Shown piece by piece: positions 25,715-35,433 of a stretch of DNA of 64,000 bases. This stretch comes from JANSYL01 sp963921255. GTDB taxonomy: Bacteria; Pseudomonadota; Alphaproteobacteria; Rhodobacterales; Rhodobacteraceae. The notes beneath the pieces are model-generated. The model did no database searches and was not told where the DNA came from. It was given only the letters and a program-made list of their open reading frames with translations. Positions within the stretch are counted from its first letter, which is position 1. Each line of letters begins with the position of its first letter. The position numbers and the translations under genes were made by a program. The stretch covers positions 806,001 through 870,000 of the forward strand of contig CAWUEW020000003.1 of assembly GCA_963921255.3 (NCBI GenBank). Reading direction: 5' to 3'.

Positions 25715-27598
25715 TTACTCTGCGGGTATACGGTCGACGGCGGGGTCTGCCAGAATGTCAGCAAAGCGCCGGCGCTCGGCCCGCGCGCGTCGAATGATCG
25801 ACGGAGCGTTCAATGTTTCGGGCGTTCCGAGGTGCCGATGGGACCAACGCCGTTGCGACAGGTTGACTGCGCTGAACCAAGACAGCGGCACGGCCAGAAA
25901 CAGACTGACGGCGATCGGGGACAACCACGGGCTCACCACGCCCGCCAGCATACCGCCCACCAGGAGGGCCCCAAGCAGGGTTTCGACCCAGTGAAACCGC
26001 AGCAGCGTAGACAGTGGATACCCTGCCGTCCGACGGCTTTGCGGACGCCACGCGATGCGGTTTCCGATCAAGGTGCGCCCGACGGCAAGTGTTTGTTGTA
26101 TCATCAGAATTGGCGCATAGAGCACCGAGAGCACGATCTCGACACTCAGCGAGGTCAGGAACTGCACAGGCCCTCCCAAATCGCGCAGACGGGTGCCCAT
26201 GAGGCCCACGGTTCCGGCCGCCGCGATCTTGGGCGCAAGCAAGAGGCCGTACATGAACACAAGGATCCAGACGGAATCGAACGCCGTGAGTTCGGGCCAT
26301 GTGACCTGCGGGCTTTCGCCGGTGAAATAGCGGATCAGGTTGTCTTCATCGCTGGTGCCGATGACCGCCCAGGCCACCAAGAGCGCAAACCATGCTGGCG
26401 ACAAAAGGTATCCCATGGCCCCGCTGAACAGGTGAAACCGCGAGACCGGGTGAAGACCGCGCGTGGCCAGCAGCTTGAGGTGCTGAAGATTGCCCTGGCA
26501 CCAGCGGCGGTCGCGCAAGACGTAGTCAATCAGCGTTGGCGGTGCTTCTTCGTACGATCCTTCGAGACGGGGCAAGAACCGGACGGCCCATCCGGCCCGT
26601 CGCAGCAAGCCGGCTTCGACGAAATCGTGACTGAGGATCAAACGTTCGCCCCGCCGCGCCTTGAGCTTGGGCAGACCGGCGCAACTGGCGAACGCCGCGC
26701 TACGGATGATGGCGTTGTGTCCCCAGTAGTTGCCTTCGGCGCCTGTCCAATTGGCCAGACCTTCGGCCAACGGACCGGCATAAACCCGCGCCGCGAATTG
26801 CTGAATGCGTCCAAACACGGTTTGCGCTCCGAACAGCCGGGGGAAAGATTGGATCAGGCCGGCGGCGGGATCGCGCGACAGGGCATCGGTCAGCGCCGTG
26901 ATCGCGCCGGCGCTCATCAGGCTGTCGGCATCCAGAACCAGCATTGCTTCATGGCCGCCGCCCCATCCCTCGACCCAGTCCGCGAGGTTCCCAACCTTGC
27001 CATCAATGTTGTCCAGCCGCCGCCGATAGTGAATGCGCAAGTCTGGAAAGCTCGCCCGCAGATGGCGTGCGGCGCGTCCTTCGAGGATTGCGATCCGGTC
27101 ATCCCGCGTGTCCGACAGAACGTAAAACGCGAAGCGATGCGGTGTTGGCGTTGTGCGGAGCGCGTTGAGCATGGCCGCCGCGTTGCCGAAAACATCCGCC
27201 GGCGCCTCGTTGTAGACCGGCACCAGAAGCGCGACGTCCATCCCGCGGATGGTATCTGCATCCTCCGGTGGGCGTTTTGGCCAGGCCGTGGTCGCGAGGC
27301 CGACAGCGGCCGTAGAGACCGAGAGCGCGATCCAAAACGCGGTCACGGCTACAATTGCGATCAGGGCCGTCTCAATGGGCAACAAGCCGTCCATTGCGAA
27401 CCAATCCGTCAATGCCGCCACGAGCGCGAACGTGACCAGGGCCGTGGGCACAAAGGTTGCGAGGCGACTGAGCCGCGCCCAGGTCGATGGCTCTGTGCCG
27501 GGGGCCGCGGCATCGCGATACGGCCGGTTCAACGCCTGAATGGGGCGGTGCATCGGTGCCCGGGCGGGCATCAGGTCAATGTCGGACTGCGCCGTCAC
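25715..27598 (-). CDS. opgH: Osmoregulated periplasmic glucan glucosyltransferase OpgH/MdoH
   Basis: This inner-membrane GT2 enzyme of about 627 residues polymerises the beta-glucan backbone of osmoregulated periplasmic glucans from UDP-glucose. The motifs VLDADSLM, HDFVEAGLLRRAGW and RDRRWCQGNLQH are all present, with several membrane segments at both ends. It is shorter than the gamma-proteobacterial form (over 800 residues), mainly at the N-terminus. The GTG at 27598 overlaps the opgG stop (GTGA) with AGGTGG upstream and is preferred over a TTG at 27619. Confidence 0.88.
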   Translation of the reverse strand: MTAQSDIDLMPARAPMHRPIQALNRPYRDAAAPGTEPSTWARLSRLATFVPTALVTFALVAALTDWFAMDGLLPIETALIAIVAVTAFWIALSVSTAAVGLATTAWPKRPPEDADTIRGMDVALLVPVYNEAPADVFGNAAAMLNALRTTPTPHRFAFYVLSDTRDDRIAILEGRAARHLRASFPDLRIHYRRRLDNIDGKVGNLADWVEGWGGGHEAMLVLDADSLMSAGAITALTDALSRDPAAGLIQSFPRLFGAQTVFGRIQQFAARVYAGPLAEGLANWTGAEGNYWGHNAIIRSAAFASCAGLPKLKARRGERLILSHDFVEAGLLRRAGWAVRFLPRLEGSYEEAPPTLIDYVLRDRRWCQGNLQHLKLLATRGLHPVSRFHLFSGAMGYLLSPAWFALLVAWAVIGTSDEDNLIRYFTGESPQVTWPELTAFDSVWILVFMYGLLLAPKIAAAGTVGLMGTRLRDLGGPVQFLTSLSVEIVLSVLYAPILMIQQTLAVGRTLIGNRIAWRPQSRRTAGYPLSTLLRFHWVETLLGALLVGGMLAGVVSPWLSPIAVSLFLAVPLSWFSAVNLSQRRWSHRHLGTPETLNAPSIIRRARAERRRFADILADPAVDRIPAE

Positions 27599-29103
27599 CG
27601 CGTCCACCTGTAGAGCCAAACCTCCGACACAAGGCGACCGTCTTTGCGCAGTTGGGCCCGCATTTCGCTGGCGTTGGCCTCGTTCGGGTCAAAGCTGAAC
27701 GCCAGGCGCAGGCCACCTGTGCTCGGATGGCGCTGCAGTATGCCGTCCGACAGGGAGACCGCCGACGCACTGATATGATGGGTGAAATCCGACACGTCGC
27801 CCGCAAGGGCGGGGTGAGTGTCAAAGTCGATGGCAACCACCTGACGCACCTGATCAAAGGCGGCCCCGATCCGCGTGTTGGTCACAGGCGCCACGTCGGG
27901 TAGCCCGACAGGTTCACCGCCCCATTCCATATCGTAGGCCATGTCAAAGCGTTCGCCGGCGCGCAGCGGTTCGGCTGGCCGCCAATAGGCGACGATATTG
28001 TCGTAAATCTCGCGATCGGCGGGGATTTCGACCAGCTGGACCGAACCGCGGCCCCACGATCCGTGGGGCGTGATCCAAAGCGACGGACGGTTTTCGTATC
28101 GCGCCTCGAAATCGGCATAGGCTTCGAGATCGCGGTCCCGCTGGACCAGTCCAAAACCGCGCGGGTCCTCGTCGACGAAAAAGCTGCTTTGCAGGCGTGT
28201 CGGGTTGGCCAAGGGGCGCCAGATGCGTTCGCCCGCCCCGTTCCAGATCATCAGCGCTTCACTGTCATGGACAGCCGGACGGAAGTCGTCGAACCGGGTG
28301 CGGTTGGTTTCGTCGAACAAGAACATCGAAGTCAGCGGCGCGATGCCGACATTGTCGAGGGCGACACGCGGAAAGAGGCTGGCCTCCACCGCGACGGTGG
28401 CGGGCTGTCCATGGGCGATGTCAAAGCTGTAGGCCCCGGCAACCGATGGCCCGTCCAGGATGGCGTGCACCCGGAACCGCTCGGCGCCCGGGGCGGGCGC
28501 TTCAATGAAGAAACGCGTGAAATCCGGAAACTCTTCGCCCATCGGATCGGCGGTTTTGATGGCCAGACCGCGGGCCGACAGCCCATAGGTTTGCCCGCGC
28601 GCAATGGCGCGAAAATAGCTCGCGCCTTGGAACACCATGAATTCTTCAAAGATACCGGGCGTTGTTTGTTCGGCTCTCAGCCGCAGACCGGAAAAGCCCA
28701 TCGTTTCGCTTACGGGCATGTCCGGGAACTGATCGGTCCGGTCGAACAGATCCAGGCTGAACGGCACCTTTCTGGCGACACCGTCGACGACCGTGTTGAT
28801 CTCAACCGGATGGTCGAAGAACGAACCAGCGGGGAACATGTCGACTTCGAGCGGACGCTCGGTGCCGCGCCATAACGCGTTCTGGTGGTTGAACCAGATC
28901 ATCCGAAATTGGTCGTAATCGAGATCGCGCCACGCCTGCGGAACGGGCGTCCGCGCACGGAACGGGCGGCTGGCGAGGCGTTCGGCCTCGGCCACCAGCC
29001 AATCCCTGGAAAACGGCATGCCGTCCGCGTATTCCGCAGATGCCATCCGCGGGGCGGTCGCTGCCGCGCCGAGGAGGGCGAGAAGGGTGCGCCGCGTCAG
29101 CAT
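27595..29103 (-). CDS. opgG: Periplasmic glucan biosynthesis protein OpgG/MdoG
   Basis: This 502-residue protein has an N-terminal signal with Arg pair and hydrophobic core (MLTRRTLLALLGAAATAPRMASA), so it is exported, perhaps by Tat. The mature protein shows MdoG-family stretches such as FRMIWFNHQNALW, YFRAIARGQTYGLSARGLAI and HGSWGRGSVQLVEIP. OpgG is needed for glucan backbone branching or release in the periplasm. ATG 29103 is used because it gives the signal peptide. It lies 2 nt after the opgC stop and overlaps opgH. Confidence 0.92.
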   Translation of the reverse strand: MLTRRTLLALLGAAATAPRMASAEYADGMPFSRDWLVAEAERLASRPFRARTPVPQAWRDLDYDQFRMIWFNHQNALWRGTERPLEVDMFPAGSFFDHPVEINTVVDGVARKVPFSLDLFDRTDQFPDMPVSETMGFSGLRLRAEQTTPGIFEEFMVFQGASYFRAIARGQTYGLSARGLAIKTADPMGEEFPDFTRFFIEAPAPGAERFRVHAILDGPSVAGAYSFDIAHGQPATVAVEASLFPRVALDNVGIAPLTSMFLFDETNRTRFDDFRPAVHDSEALMIWNGAGERIWRPLANPTRLQSSFFVDEDPRGFGLVQRDRDLEAYADFEARYENRPSLWITPHGSWGRGSVQLVEIPADREIYDNIVAYWRPAEPLRAGERFDMAYDMEWGGEPVGLPDVAPVTNTRIGAAFDQVRQVVAIDFDTHPALAGDVSDFTHHISASAVSLSDGILQRHPSTGGLRLAFSFDPNEANASEMRAQLRKDGRLVSEVWLYRWTR

Positions 29104-29105
29104 CG

Positions 29106-30353
29106 TCAGGCCGCCTTCTTGCGCCAGGGCTGCGACTTGAACCATGCCACCGTATGCGCACAGGCCAGCAGCAGGGCCACACCGATCAGGTTGCCGATCG
29201 TGACAACGGCGGTCGAACGGCCGATCTCATCGTACAGGAAGCCCAGGAACCGGGCGAAGACCATCGAGAACAGGAAGACGGCCAATGACTGTTGCCCGAT
29301 CTTGCTGGTTTGCGTGACGACCACGCCCCAGACCCGCCCGCCAAGGGACGCGCCCGAGGGCATCAGATTGCGGCCGGCCGCACCCGATGCGGCATAGGCC
29401 AGATAGGCCAGCGCCAGAAACTGAACGAAGCGCAAAATCCCAAAGTCGGACTTGTTGAACCAGCCCCTGTTCTCAAGGCGCCAATCCCGTGCCCAATCGA
29501 ACCCGAATTCGCGCATCCCGATGTTGCTGAGGGGGACGTTGGCAATCACGATCACAAGGGCCAGTGCGATCAGCCACTTGTTGAGCGGCGGTGCAGGGAT
29601 CCAGCCTCGCATGAAGGCAAAGCCCGTGAAAAAGATCAGCTGCCAGCCAAACGGGTTGAAGAACCAGTTTCGGTCCGACCAGGGTTCGGCGGGGAGGGCA
29701 AGGTGCAGGTGCCCGAGGCCAAAATCCTCCAGAAGACGTCGCTGCGCGAAGATCCAGACCGTGACAGAAACGAGGGCCACGATACGCAGATCCAGCTTCG
29801 CCAAGGCCATGACCAGGGGCATCATGGCCAGGATCACGAGATACATCGGCAAGATGTCGAAATAGTTCGGGACATAGGTCAGCGTGAACAGGCCAACCAG
29901 TTGCGGACCGGGATCGGAGAAGAACCGCCACAGGTTCAGCGTCCCGATATAGACCGTCTCGGACACGTCGCTGAGGTCGATGGCGGCCAGCATGGCGGCG
30001 ATGAAGAAAAACATCCCGATATGCGCCCAATACACCTGCCAAACACGGTACCCGACGCGGGCGGTCCCAAAGGCCCAACCGGACCTGTCGAAGCTGTTGC
30101 CGAAGGCGATGGCCGATGCCATGCCCGAGCAGAACACGAACATCTCGGTCGCATCGGAAAAGCCCCAACGTGCGGGGATCCAGCTGGTGAAGAAATTGCC
30201 CGGTGTGTGTGCGAACAGGATGATGATCATCGCAATGCCGCGGAAGAAGTCCAATCTTGGATCTCTGATCCGGACGGCACTGGTGCCGGAGGCGGCGGCG
30301 CGGGGCGGTTCACCCGCTCCCATGTCCCGCGCATTCGTCGAAACTACACTCAT
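29106..30353 (-). CDS. opgC: OpgC-like membrane protein, glucan succinyl- or acyltransferase
   Basis: This 415-residue polytopic membrane protein has about ten hydrophobic segments and the OpgC/acyltransferase start LDFFRGIAMIIILFAHTPGN, with FVFCSGMASA next. OpgC adds succinyl or related groups to periplasmic glucans. GAGGGG precedes the ATG at 30353. It is directly followed by opgG and opgH, forming opgC-opgG-opgH. Confidence 0.88.
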   Translation of the reverse strand: MSVVSTNARDMGAGEPPRAAASGTSAVRIRDPRLDFFRGIAMIIILFAHTPGNFFTSWIPARWGFSDATEMFVFCSGMASAIAFGNSFDRSGWAFGTARVGYRVWQVYWAHIGMFFFIAAMLAAIDLSDVSETVYIGTLNLWRFFSDPGPQLVGLFTLTYVPNYFDILPMYLVILAMMPLVMALAKLDLRIVALVSVTVWIFAQRRLLEDFGLGHLHLALPAEPWSDRNWFFNPFGWQLIFFTGFAFMRGWIPAPPLNKWLIALALVIVIANVPLSNIGMREFGFDWARDWRLENRGWFNKSDFGILRFVQFLALAYLAYAASGAAGRNLMPSGASLGGRVWGVVVTQTSKIGQQSLAVFLFSMVFARFLGFLYDEIGRSTAVVTIGNLIGVALLLACAHTVAWFKSQPWRKKAA

Positions 30354-30388
30354 AACCCCTCGTCTTGCCCCCGCAAAAAAGTGTTCGG

Positions 30389-31759
30389 TTACTCGGCCGG
30401 CTGCGCCATTTGCGCAGCGTCGGCACGCCCGGCTTCAATCAGGGCATGCCGCGCTGCAGCATACCCGTCAACTGTCCCCGCGCGCTTGGCCGTGCGATCG
30501 GCCAAAAGGTGCCCTGCTTGCGCGAAAAAGCCCGCGCGAATGCCTGCATCGATGGCCAAACGCTCAAAAACGTCGCGTTGTGCGTGGCTGCCACCGGCTT
30601 GCTGCATGTGCGTGTGAGCGGTCGACAGCGCGAGGAATGCATGCGCGTATCGCCCATCGCCGAACGCCTCCAAACCAATGGCCGCCGACATGCCGGGGCT
30701 TGCCATGGCGGCATCGCTGTCGACGCTGGCGCGTTGGGCATCCGCGTGGATGCGGGCGATCAGGTTGGATTGGGCTTGCTTGCGATCATCCCCGACCAGG
30801 GCCAGCAGATAGTGGAGATCCGCGAAGATCAGGCAGCCATCCTCGGTGCGTGCCGCAGACAGGTCTGCCAGTTCGCGCCACCGGTCGCCTACGTTGACGC
30901 CTTCCAACTCCAACCGCATAAGAAGCGATGTGGCGTTCGAGATATCGCGGTAATCGTCCGTTTTCTCGCTTCGAATTTCGTCGTCATAGAGCGCGAACAC
31001 CGCGTCCACCTGGCCCAGGTCCAGATGCATCAGCGCCTTGTGCCACCACACGTGGAACCGGAAATTGTTGCAATGCGCCCAGGCGTTTTCGCGCCCACTG
31101 AGCCAGTTCAGGCCGCCAAAGGCGTCACCGGTCATGTCGTGCACATGTGCCACGGCGTGCAGCCCCCAGGCGTCGTCCGGCGCACGGTCGAGCGCGGCGC
31201 GCCCGGTCGCTGCGGCCTCGGCGTAGTCGCCGGTTTCTTCCAAGGCAAACGCGTAGCAGCCCAGGAGATATCCAAGCGCGGGATGGTCATCGGAATAGGC
31301 CGGCCGAACGGACTCGAGACTGCGCCGCATGCCGTGGTTGTCGCCAAGAACAAAGCGCAAGCCGTGGTCAAGTTTCATGGCCAGCGGATCGTCCGGGTGC
31401 GCGGCCAACACGGCCGACAATGTTGCAATCGCTGCGGTGGGGCGGCCGTTTACACAAGCCGCCAGCGCTTCGACGTACAGAGCCTCGCGCCGCGTCGCAC
31501 CGGTCCGCGCAACGGCCGCGCGGGCCGTCTTGAGGCTTTCGGCGGCCGTGGCATAAAGCTCTCGGCGGCCAAGCAAGATGCAGAACAATCCCTTAACAGC
31601 ATGACCCAGGGCGAAATTCGGACTGGTTTCCAAGGTCTTGGCCAAGTGTTCGGGCGCCGACGCGCTGTGGGCCAGGAACGCGTATTGGAGGTGGGTCCAC
31701 GCCGTCGCTGCCTCTGCAGAAGGCAGAGAAACTGTCTGCCCGAAACCGTCAATTTGCAT
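30389..31759 (-). CDS. TTC38-like tetratricopeptide-repeat protein
   Basis: This 456-residue soluble protein is built of TPR-like helical pairs. Several stretches, including DDAWGLHAVAHVHDMTGD and WWHKALMHLDLGQ, recall the TTC38 family. No catalytic motif is visible and the role is unknown. It lies 35 nt before opgC on the same strand, so it may be cotranscribed with the glucan genes, though a functional link is only inference from position. Confidence 0.75.
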   Translation of the reverse strand: MQIDGFGQTVSLPSAEAATAWTHLQYAFLAHSASAPEHLAKTLETSPNFALGHAVKGLFCILLGRRELYATAAESLKTARAAVARTGATRREALYVEALAACVNGRPTAAIATLSAVLAAHPDDPLAMKLDHGLRFVLGDNHGMRRSLESVRPAYSDDHPALGYLLGCYAFALEETGDYAEAAATGRAALDRAPDDAWGLHAVAHVHDMTGDAFGGLNWLSGRENAWAHCNNFRFHVWWHKALMHLDLGQVDAVFALYDDEIRSEKTDDYRDISNATSLLMRLELEGVNVGDRWRELADLSAARTEDGCLIFADLHYLLALVGDDRKQAQSNLIARIHADAQRASVDSDAAMASPGMSAAIGLEAFGDGRYAHAFLALSTAHTHMQQAGGSHAQRDVFERLAIDAGIRAGFFAQAGHLLADRTAKRAGTVDGYAAARHALIEAGRADAAQMAQPAE

Positions 31760-31901
31760 GTGTACCGCCTATCGCTTTGGCATCGCTGTCAAGCTTGCCT
31801 TACGCGGCGGGCGACACACACGCACGTCACACTAAAGTGAATGACGGGAACGTGAGCCTAGGGCGCGGTTTGTGTCAGTCCTGCGCCCAAAAACCAGGAG
31901 A

Positions 31902-33080
31902 TTAGTCGTCAGACTTAAGCCGCGATGTAACGAAATCGGTGTCCTGACCAAACCGGGGCGGCGCGCGTCGGTAGCGCACCGGGGTCGCCGAAAACTTCAA
32001 CGGGTTCCCGATCAAGGACACCGCGCCGCCCTCGACGTCGTCGCGCGGCATATCCACCTGCATCTCGCGGGCCGCGACCTGATCGGACGCAAAGACCTGA
32101 TCCAACGTCTGAACCGGCCCGACCGGCACCTTGGCCCCCTCGAGACCGGCGACAATGTCCGCCGATGACCGGGCGGCCAACAACGGCTCGAGGGCGGCAA
32201 TCAATGCGTCGCGGTGTTCGATGCGTTTTGGATTGGTGGCAAACCGCGGGTCCTTGGGCAGCTCCGGGGCCCCAAGGACCTCGCAAAACCGTTCAAACTG
32301 GCTGTCATTGCCCACGGCCACGATCACATGCCCGTCGGCGGTGGCGAACACCTGGTAGGGCACGATATTCGGATGCCCATTGCCGCGCCGCTTGGGAACC
32401 TCGCCCGAGGTCAGGAAATTGACGCCTTCGTTGATCAGCCACGCGATTTGCGCATCGACCAGGCCCAGTTCGACATGCTGGCCTTCGCCGGTCTGGTCCC
32501 GGTGGCGCAGCGCCGCCAGAATCCCGATGCAGGCATACATCCCGCACATGACATCCGCGATACCGACGCCGACCTTCATCGGTTCGCCATCGGGCGCGCC
32601 GGTCAGCGACATGATCCCGCCATAGCCTTGCGCCATGAGGTCGTAGCCCGGTTTCTCGCGATTTGGCCCGGTTTGCCCAAATCCCGATATCGAGCAATAG
32701 ACAAGGCTCGGATGCGCGGCCAGGAGCGTCTTGGCGTCCAACCCAAACCGCTCCAGCCCGCCCGGTTTGAAATTCTCGATCACCACATCCGCATCGGCAA
32801 CAAGGGCGCGGATCAGCGCCTGTCCGTCTTCGGTGCCCAGGTCTGCGGCGACCGACAGTTTGTTGCGATTGGCGGACAAGAAATAGGCCGACAGATCAGT
32901 CGGCGCGCCGTCGGTGCCCATGGCATAGGGCGGACCCCAGGCGCGGGTGTCGTCGCCGCCGGTTTTGGGGTTCTCGATCTTGATCACCTCGGCCCCAAGA
33001 TCGCCAAGCAACTGGGTGCAGGTCGGTCCGGCCAAAATCCGGCTCAGATCCACGATTTTCAGACCGCTCAACGCGCCCAT
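31902..33080 (-). CDS. CaiB/BaiF (class III) CoA-transferase
   Basis: This 392-residue class III CoA-transferase begins LKIVDLSRILAGPTCTQLLGDLGAEVIKIE, the family hallmark, followed by GVGIADVMCGMYA and EGQHVELGLVDAQI. It would move CoA between carboxylic acids, for example as formyl-, succinyl- or crotonobetainyl-CoA transferases do. It lies 3 nt after the ThDP-enzyme gene and is the last gene of the soeABC operon. The acid and CoA donor cannot be told from sequence. Confidence 0.87.
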   Translation of the reverse strand: MGALSGLKIVDLSRILAGPTCTQLLGDLGAEVIKIENPKTGGDDTRAWGPPYAMGTDGAPTDLSAYFLSANRNKLSVAADLGTEDGQALIRALVADADVVIENFKPGGLERFGLDAKTLLAAHPSLVYCSISGFGQTGPNREKPGYDLMAQGYGGIMSLTGAPDGEPMKVGVGIADVMCGMYACIGILAALRHRDQTGEGQHVELGLVDAQIAWLINEGVNFLTSGEVPKRRGNGHPNIVPYQVFATADGHVIVAVGNDSQFERFCEVLGAPELPKDPRFATNPKRIEHRDALIAALEPLLAARSSADIVAGLEGAKVPVGPVQTLDQVFASDQVAAREMQVDMPRDDVEGGAVSLIGNPLKFSATPVRYRRAPPRFGQDTDFVTSRLKSDD

Positions 33081-33083
33081 GGG

Positions 33084-34697
33084 TCAGATCCTTCCGTCAT
33101 AGGCGCGGGGTTCAATATGGGCGCCGATAATGGTGAAGCGGTCCGCCGTCAGCGCCGTTTCGAGTGCATCGCGCAAGCCCGCACGGTCCGCGACATTGAC
33201 CCCATTGCCGCCAAAGGCCCGTCCAATCGCGGCGAAGTCGTGCTGTGCAAAATCGACGCCGACATTCGGCATTTGCCTTTGACGCTGCTTCAACTCGATC
33301 AAGGCAAGCGAGGCGTCCACAAACACCAGGAAGATGGGCGCCAATCCTTCTTCTGCGGCGGTTGCCATTTCTCCAGCCACCATCAAAAAGCCGGCGTCGC
33401 CCGAAAAACTGATGACCGGGCGGTTCGGGGCGGCGCGCTTGGCCCCAAGGGCCAAGGGCACTGCGCAGCCCATGGTGCACAGGCCCGAAGATTGCAGCAA
33501 TGTGCGCGGGGCAGGGCAGGTCCACATTTGCGACAGCAGGATGCGATGCGCGCCGCTGTCGACGGTTGCAATCGTATCGGCCGGGAGAACGTCGCGGCAT
33601 GTCTGAACAATGGCACCGGGCCCCCACGCATCATCGGTTGGAAAGGCCCGCGCGAGTGCCGCCCGGGTCTTGCCCGGGGCGCCGTCGTCCCACGTGGCGC
33701 GCGGGGCAGGGCCGTCCGCCAAGGCCGTCAGGGCGGCGCCGGTGTCCGCGATGAAGCTGAGGCCGGTGTGATGCATGTAGTGGTGATTGGGCGTTGCGTG
33801 GATATCAATCACGCGTTGGGTCTTGGGGTCCCACGGCGCCTGCCAGCCGGTGCGCATCTCAATCGGATCGTAGCCCACGCACAGGATAAGATCTGCGGCA
33901 TTCACCAACGGCAGGAGGTGGCTGTCCGCCAGCGGCGACAAGCCCGCCCCGCCCATGGCCAATGGATGATCTTCGGGCAAGACGCCTTTGGCCTTATAGG
34001 TCGTGATCACCGGGATCTGGAACTGTTCTGCGAAGCTCTGAAGCGCAGCACTGCTGTCGTCGTAGAGAATGTCCAACCCCGCGATGATGATCGGACGTTC
34101 CGCGTCCGCCAACCAGGATCGCGCGGTTTCAAGGTCGGGGCCCGCCGGGGCGGTCGCGCTTGGGGTGGCACGATAGGCGCCCCGATCCTGCGACGGGGCA
34201 TCGGCGACGGAAATCGGAACGTCGATGTGGACGGGGCCCGGGCGCCCCTCGGTCGCAATGGCGAGGGCTTTGTCGATGGTCACGTCGGCGGCCTGCGCCG
34301 TCAGGGTGACGGTCGCCTTCGTCAAAGGCGCGAACACGGCGCGGTGGTCAAGCACCTGGTGCGTATAGGTTTCGGCTTCGTGGGCGTCGACGCAACCGGT
34401 CATAACGATCAGCGGGACGCGATCCTGTTCGGCATTGGCGATCACATTCACCCCGTTGACCGCGCCAGGGCCGACAGTTGCAACAAGGATGGCGGGGGCG
34501 CCGTCGATGTGGTGCACGCCCTCGGCCATGAAGCCGGCTGCGTTTTCGTGTTTCGCCAGCGAAAAGGTGATGCCGGCCTTGGTCAGGGCGTCAACGAGGG
34601 TCAGCACTTCGCCCCCCGGCATCCCGAAGGCATGGCGGCACCCCGCCTCATACAGCCGTTTCGCCACGATATCGGCGGCGCGAAGGGTCTCAGTCAT
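33084..34697 (-). CDS. Thiamine-diphosphate-dependent enzyme, acetolactate-synthase-like
   Basis: This 537-residue ThDP enzyme has the N-terminal catalytic Glu51 in LAKHENAAGFMAEG, a central domain with PIIIAGLD, and a C-terminal domain whose metal/ThDP motif reads GDAGF ... VDASLAL instead of the usual GDGxF ... NN. Long-chain acetolactate synthase, oxalyl-CoA decarboxylase and sulfoacetaldehyde acetyltransferase are family relatives. It does not show Xsc-like sequence. No small regulatory subunit is nearby, so it is unlikely to be the biosynthetic acetolactate synthase. Its function is unknown; neighbours are an FAH hydrolase (34 nt) and a CoA-transferase (3 nt). Confidence 0.78.
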   Translation of the reverse strand: MTETLRAADIVAKRLYEAGCRHAFGMPGGEVLTLVDALTKAGITFSLAKHENAAGFMAEGVHHIDGAPAILVATVGPGAVNGVNVIANAEQDRVPLIVMTGCVDAHEAETYTHQVLDHRAVFAPLTKATVTLTAQAADVTIDKALAIATEGRPGPVHIDVPISVADAPSQDRGAYRATPSATAPAGPDLETARSWLADAERPIIIAGLDILYDDSSAALQSFAEQFQIPVITTYKAKGVLPEDHPLAMGGAGLSPLADSHLLPLVNAADLILCVGYDPIEMRTGWQAPWDPKTQRVIDIHATPNHHYMHHTGLSFIADTGAALTALADGPAPRATWDDGAPGKTRAALARAFPTDDAWGPGAIVQTCRDVLPADTIATVDSGAHRILLSQMWTCPAPRTLLQSSGLCTMGCAVPLALGAKRAAPNRPVISFSGDAGFLMVAGEMATAAEEGLAPIFLVFVDASLALIELKQRQRQMPNVGVDFAQHDFAAIGRAFGGNGVNVADRAGLRDALETALTADRFTIIGAHIEPRAYDGRI

Positions 34698-34731
34698 GGG
34701 GGCGTACTCGTTGTTGGTTGCGCGCGGCCTG

Positions 34732-35421
34732 TTATCGCATGGTCACCGTCAAATCCGGGAGACCGTCGATCTGGGCCAGCATGGTTTCGCCAGGTGTGAC
34801 GGGGCCAACGCCCGCCGGGGTTCCCGAATAGATCAAGTCACCGGGGGCCAGCGGAACAAGGGTCGAGAGATAAGAAATCGTTTCCGGGACAGACCAGATC
34901 ATCTGCGCCACGGTGCCGTCCTGTTTCATATCGCCCCCGACGGAAAGGCGGATGCGCGTGTCGGGGCCAATCTGCGCCTCGGCGCGCGGCACGATCGGGC
35001 CGCAGGGGGCCGCGCCTGCAAATCCCTTGCCCATGTCCCACGGACGGCTGAGCTTCTTGGCCGCGCCTTGGAGGTCGCGGCGGGTCAGGTCGATGCCAAC
35101 GGCATAGCCGTAGATCGCGGCCTCCGCGGCCTCGAGCGTCAGGTCCGTGCCACCCGCCTGCAGTGCGACCACCAACTCGACTTCGTAGTGCAGGTCGGAT
35201 GTCGCTTGCGGAAACGGGACATCGCCGCCGCCGATTGCCAAGTGCGCGCGATCCTTTCGAAAGAAGAACGGCGGCTCGCGATCGGGGTCATGTCCCATTT
35301 CGCGTGCGTGGTCGGCATAGTTGCGGCCCACGCAATAGACCTGCCCGACCGGGAAGGTGCCTGCCTGCGTGCCCAGGACGGGAATACGCGGGATATCGGC
35401 GGCTGGAACAACGTCAGTCAT
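34732..35421 (-). CDS. Fumarylacetoacetate hydrolase family protein
   Basis: This 229-residue FAH-fold protein shows YCVGRNYADHAREMG, metal ligands in DLHYEVELVVAL and the Asp of GIDLTRRDLQ, then SRPWDMGKGF and IYSGTPAGVGP. The size and these motifs match the short FAHD1/fumarylpyruvate hydrolase type, acting on a 1,3-diketo acid or on oxaloacetate. GAGGAGAG precedes the ATG. It lies 12 nt after soeC, so it belongs to that operon; the true substrate is unknown. Confidence 0.87.
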   Translation of the reverse strand: MTDVVPAADIPRIPVLGTQAGTFPVGQVYCVGRNYADHAREMGHDPDREPPFFFRKDRAHLAIGGGDVPFPQATSDLHYEVELVVALQAGGTDLTLEAAEAAIYGYAVGIDLTRRDLQGAAKKLSRPWDMGKGFAGAAPCGPIVPRAEAQIGPDTRIRLSVGGDMKQDGTVAQMIWSVPETISYLSTLVPLAPGDLIYSGTPAGVGPVTPGETMLAQIDGLPDLTVTMR

Positions 35422-35433
35422 GGATGGCTCTCC

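Noticed and set aside
33084..34697. Sulfoacetaldehyde acetyltransferase (Xsc) beside soeABC, as in some roseobacters
   Set aside because: The protein does not show Xsc-like N-terminal sequence and no phosphate acetyltransferase gene is adjacent.
31902..34697. Oxalate module (oxalyl-CoA decarboxylase plus formyl-CoA transferase)
   Set aside because: A ThDP enzyme beside a CaiB-type enzyme fits that pattern, but the ThDP protein looks acetolactate-synthase-like rather than Oxc-like. It cannot be fully excluded without alignment.
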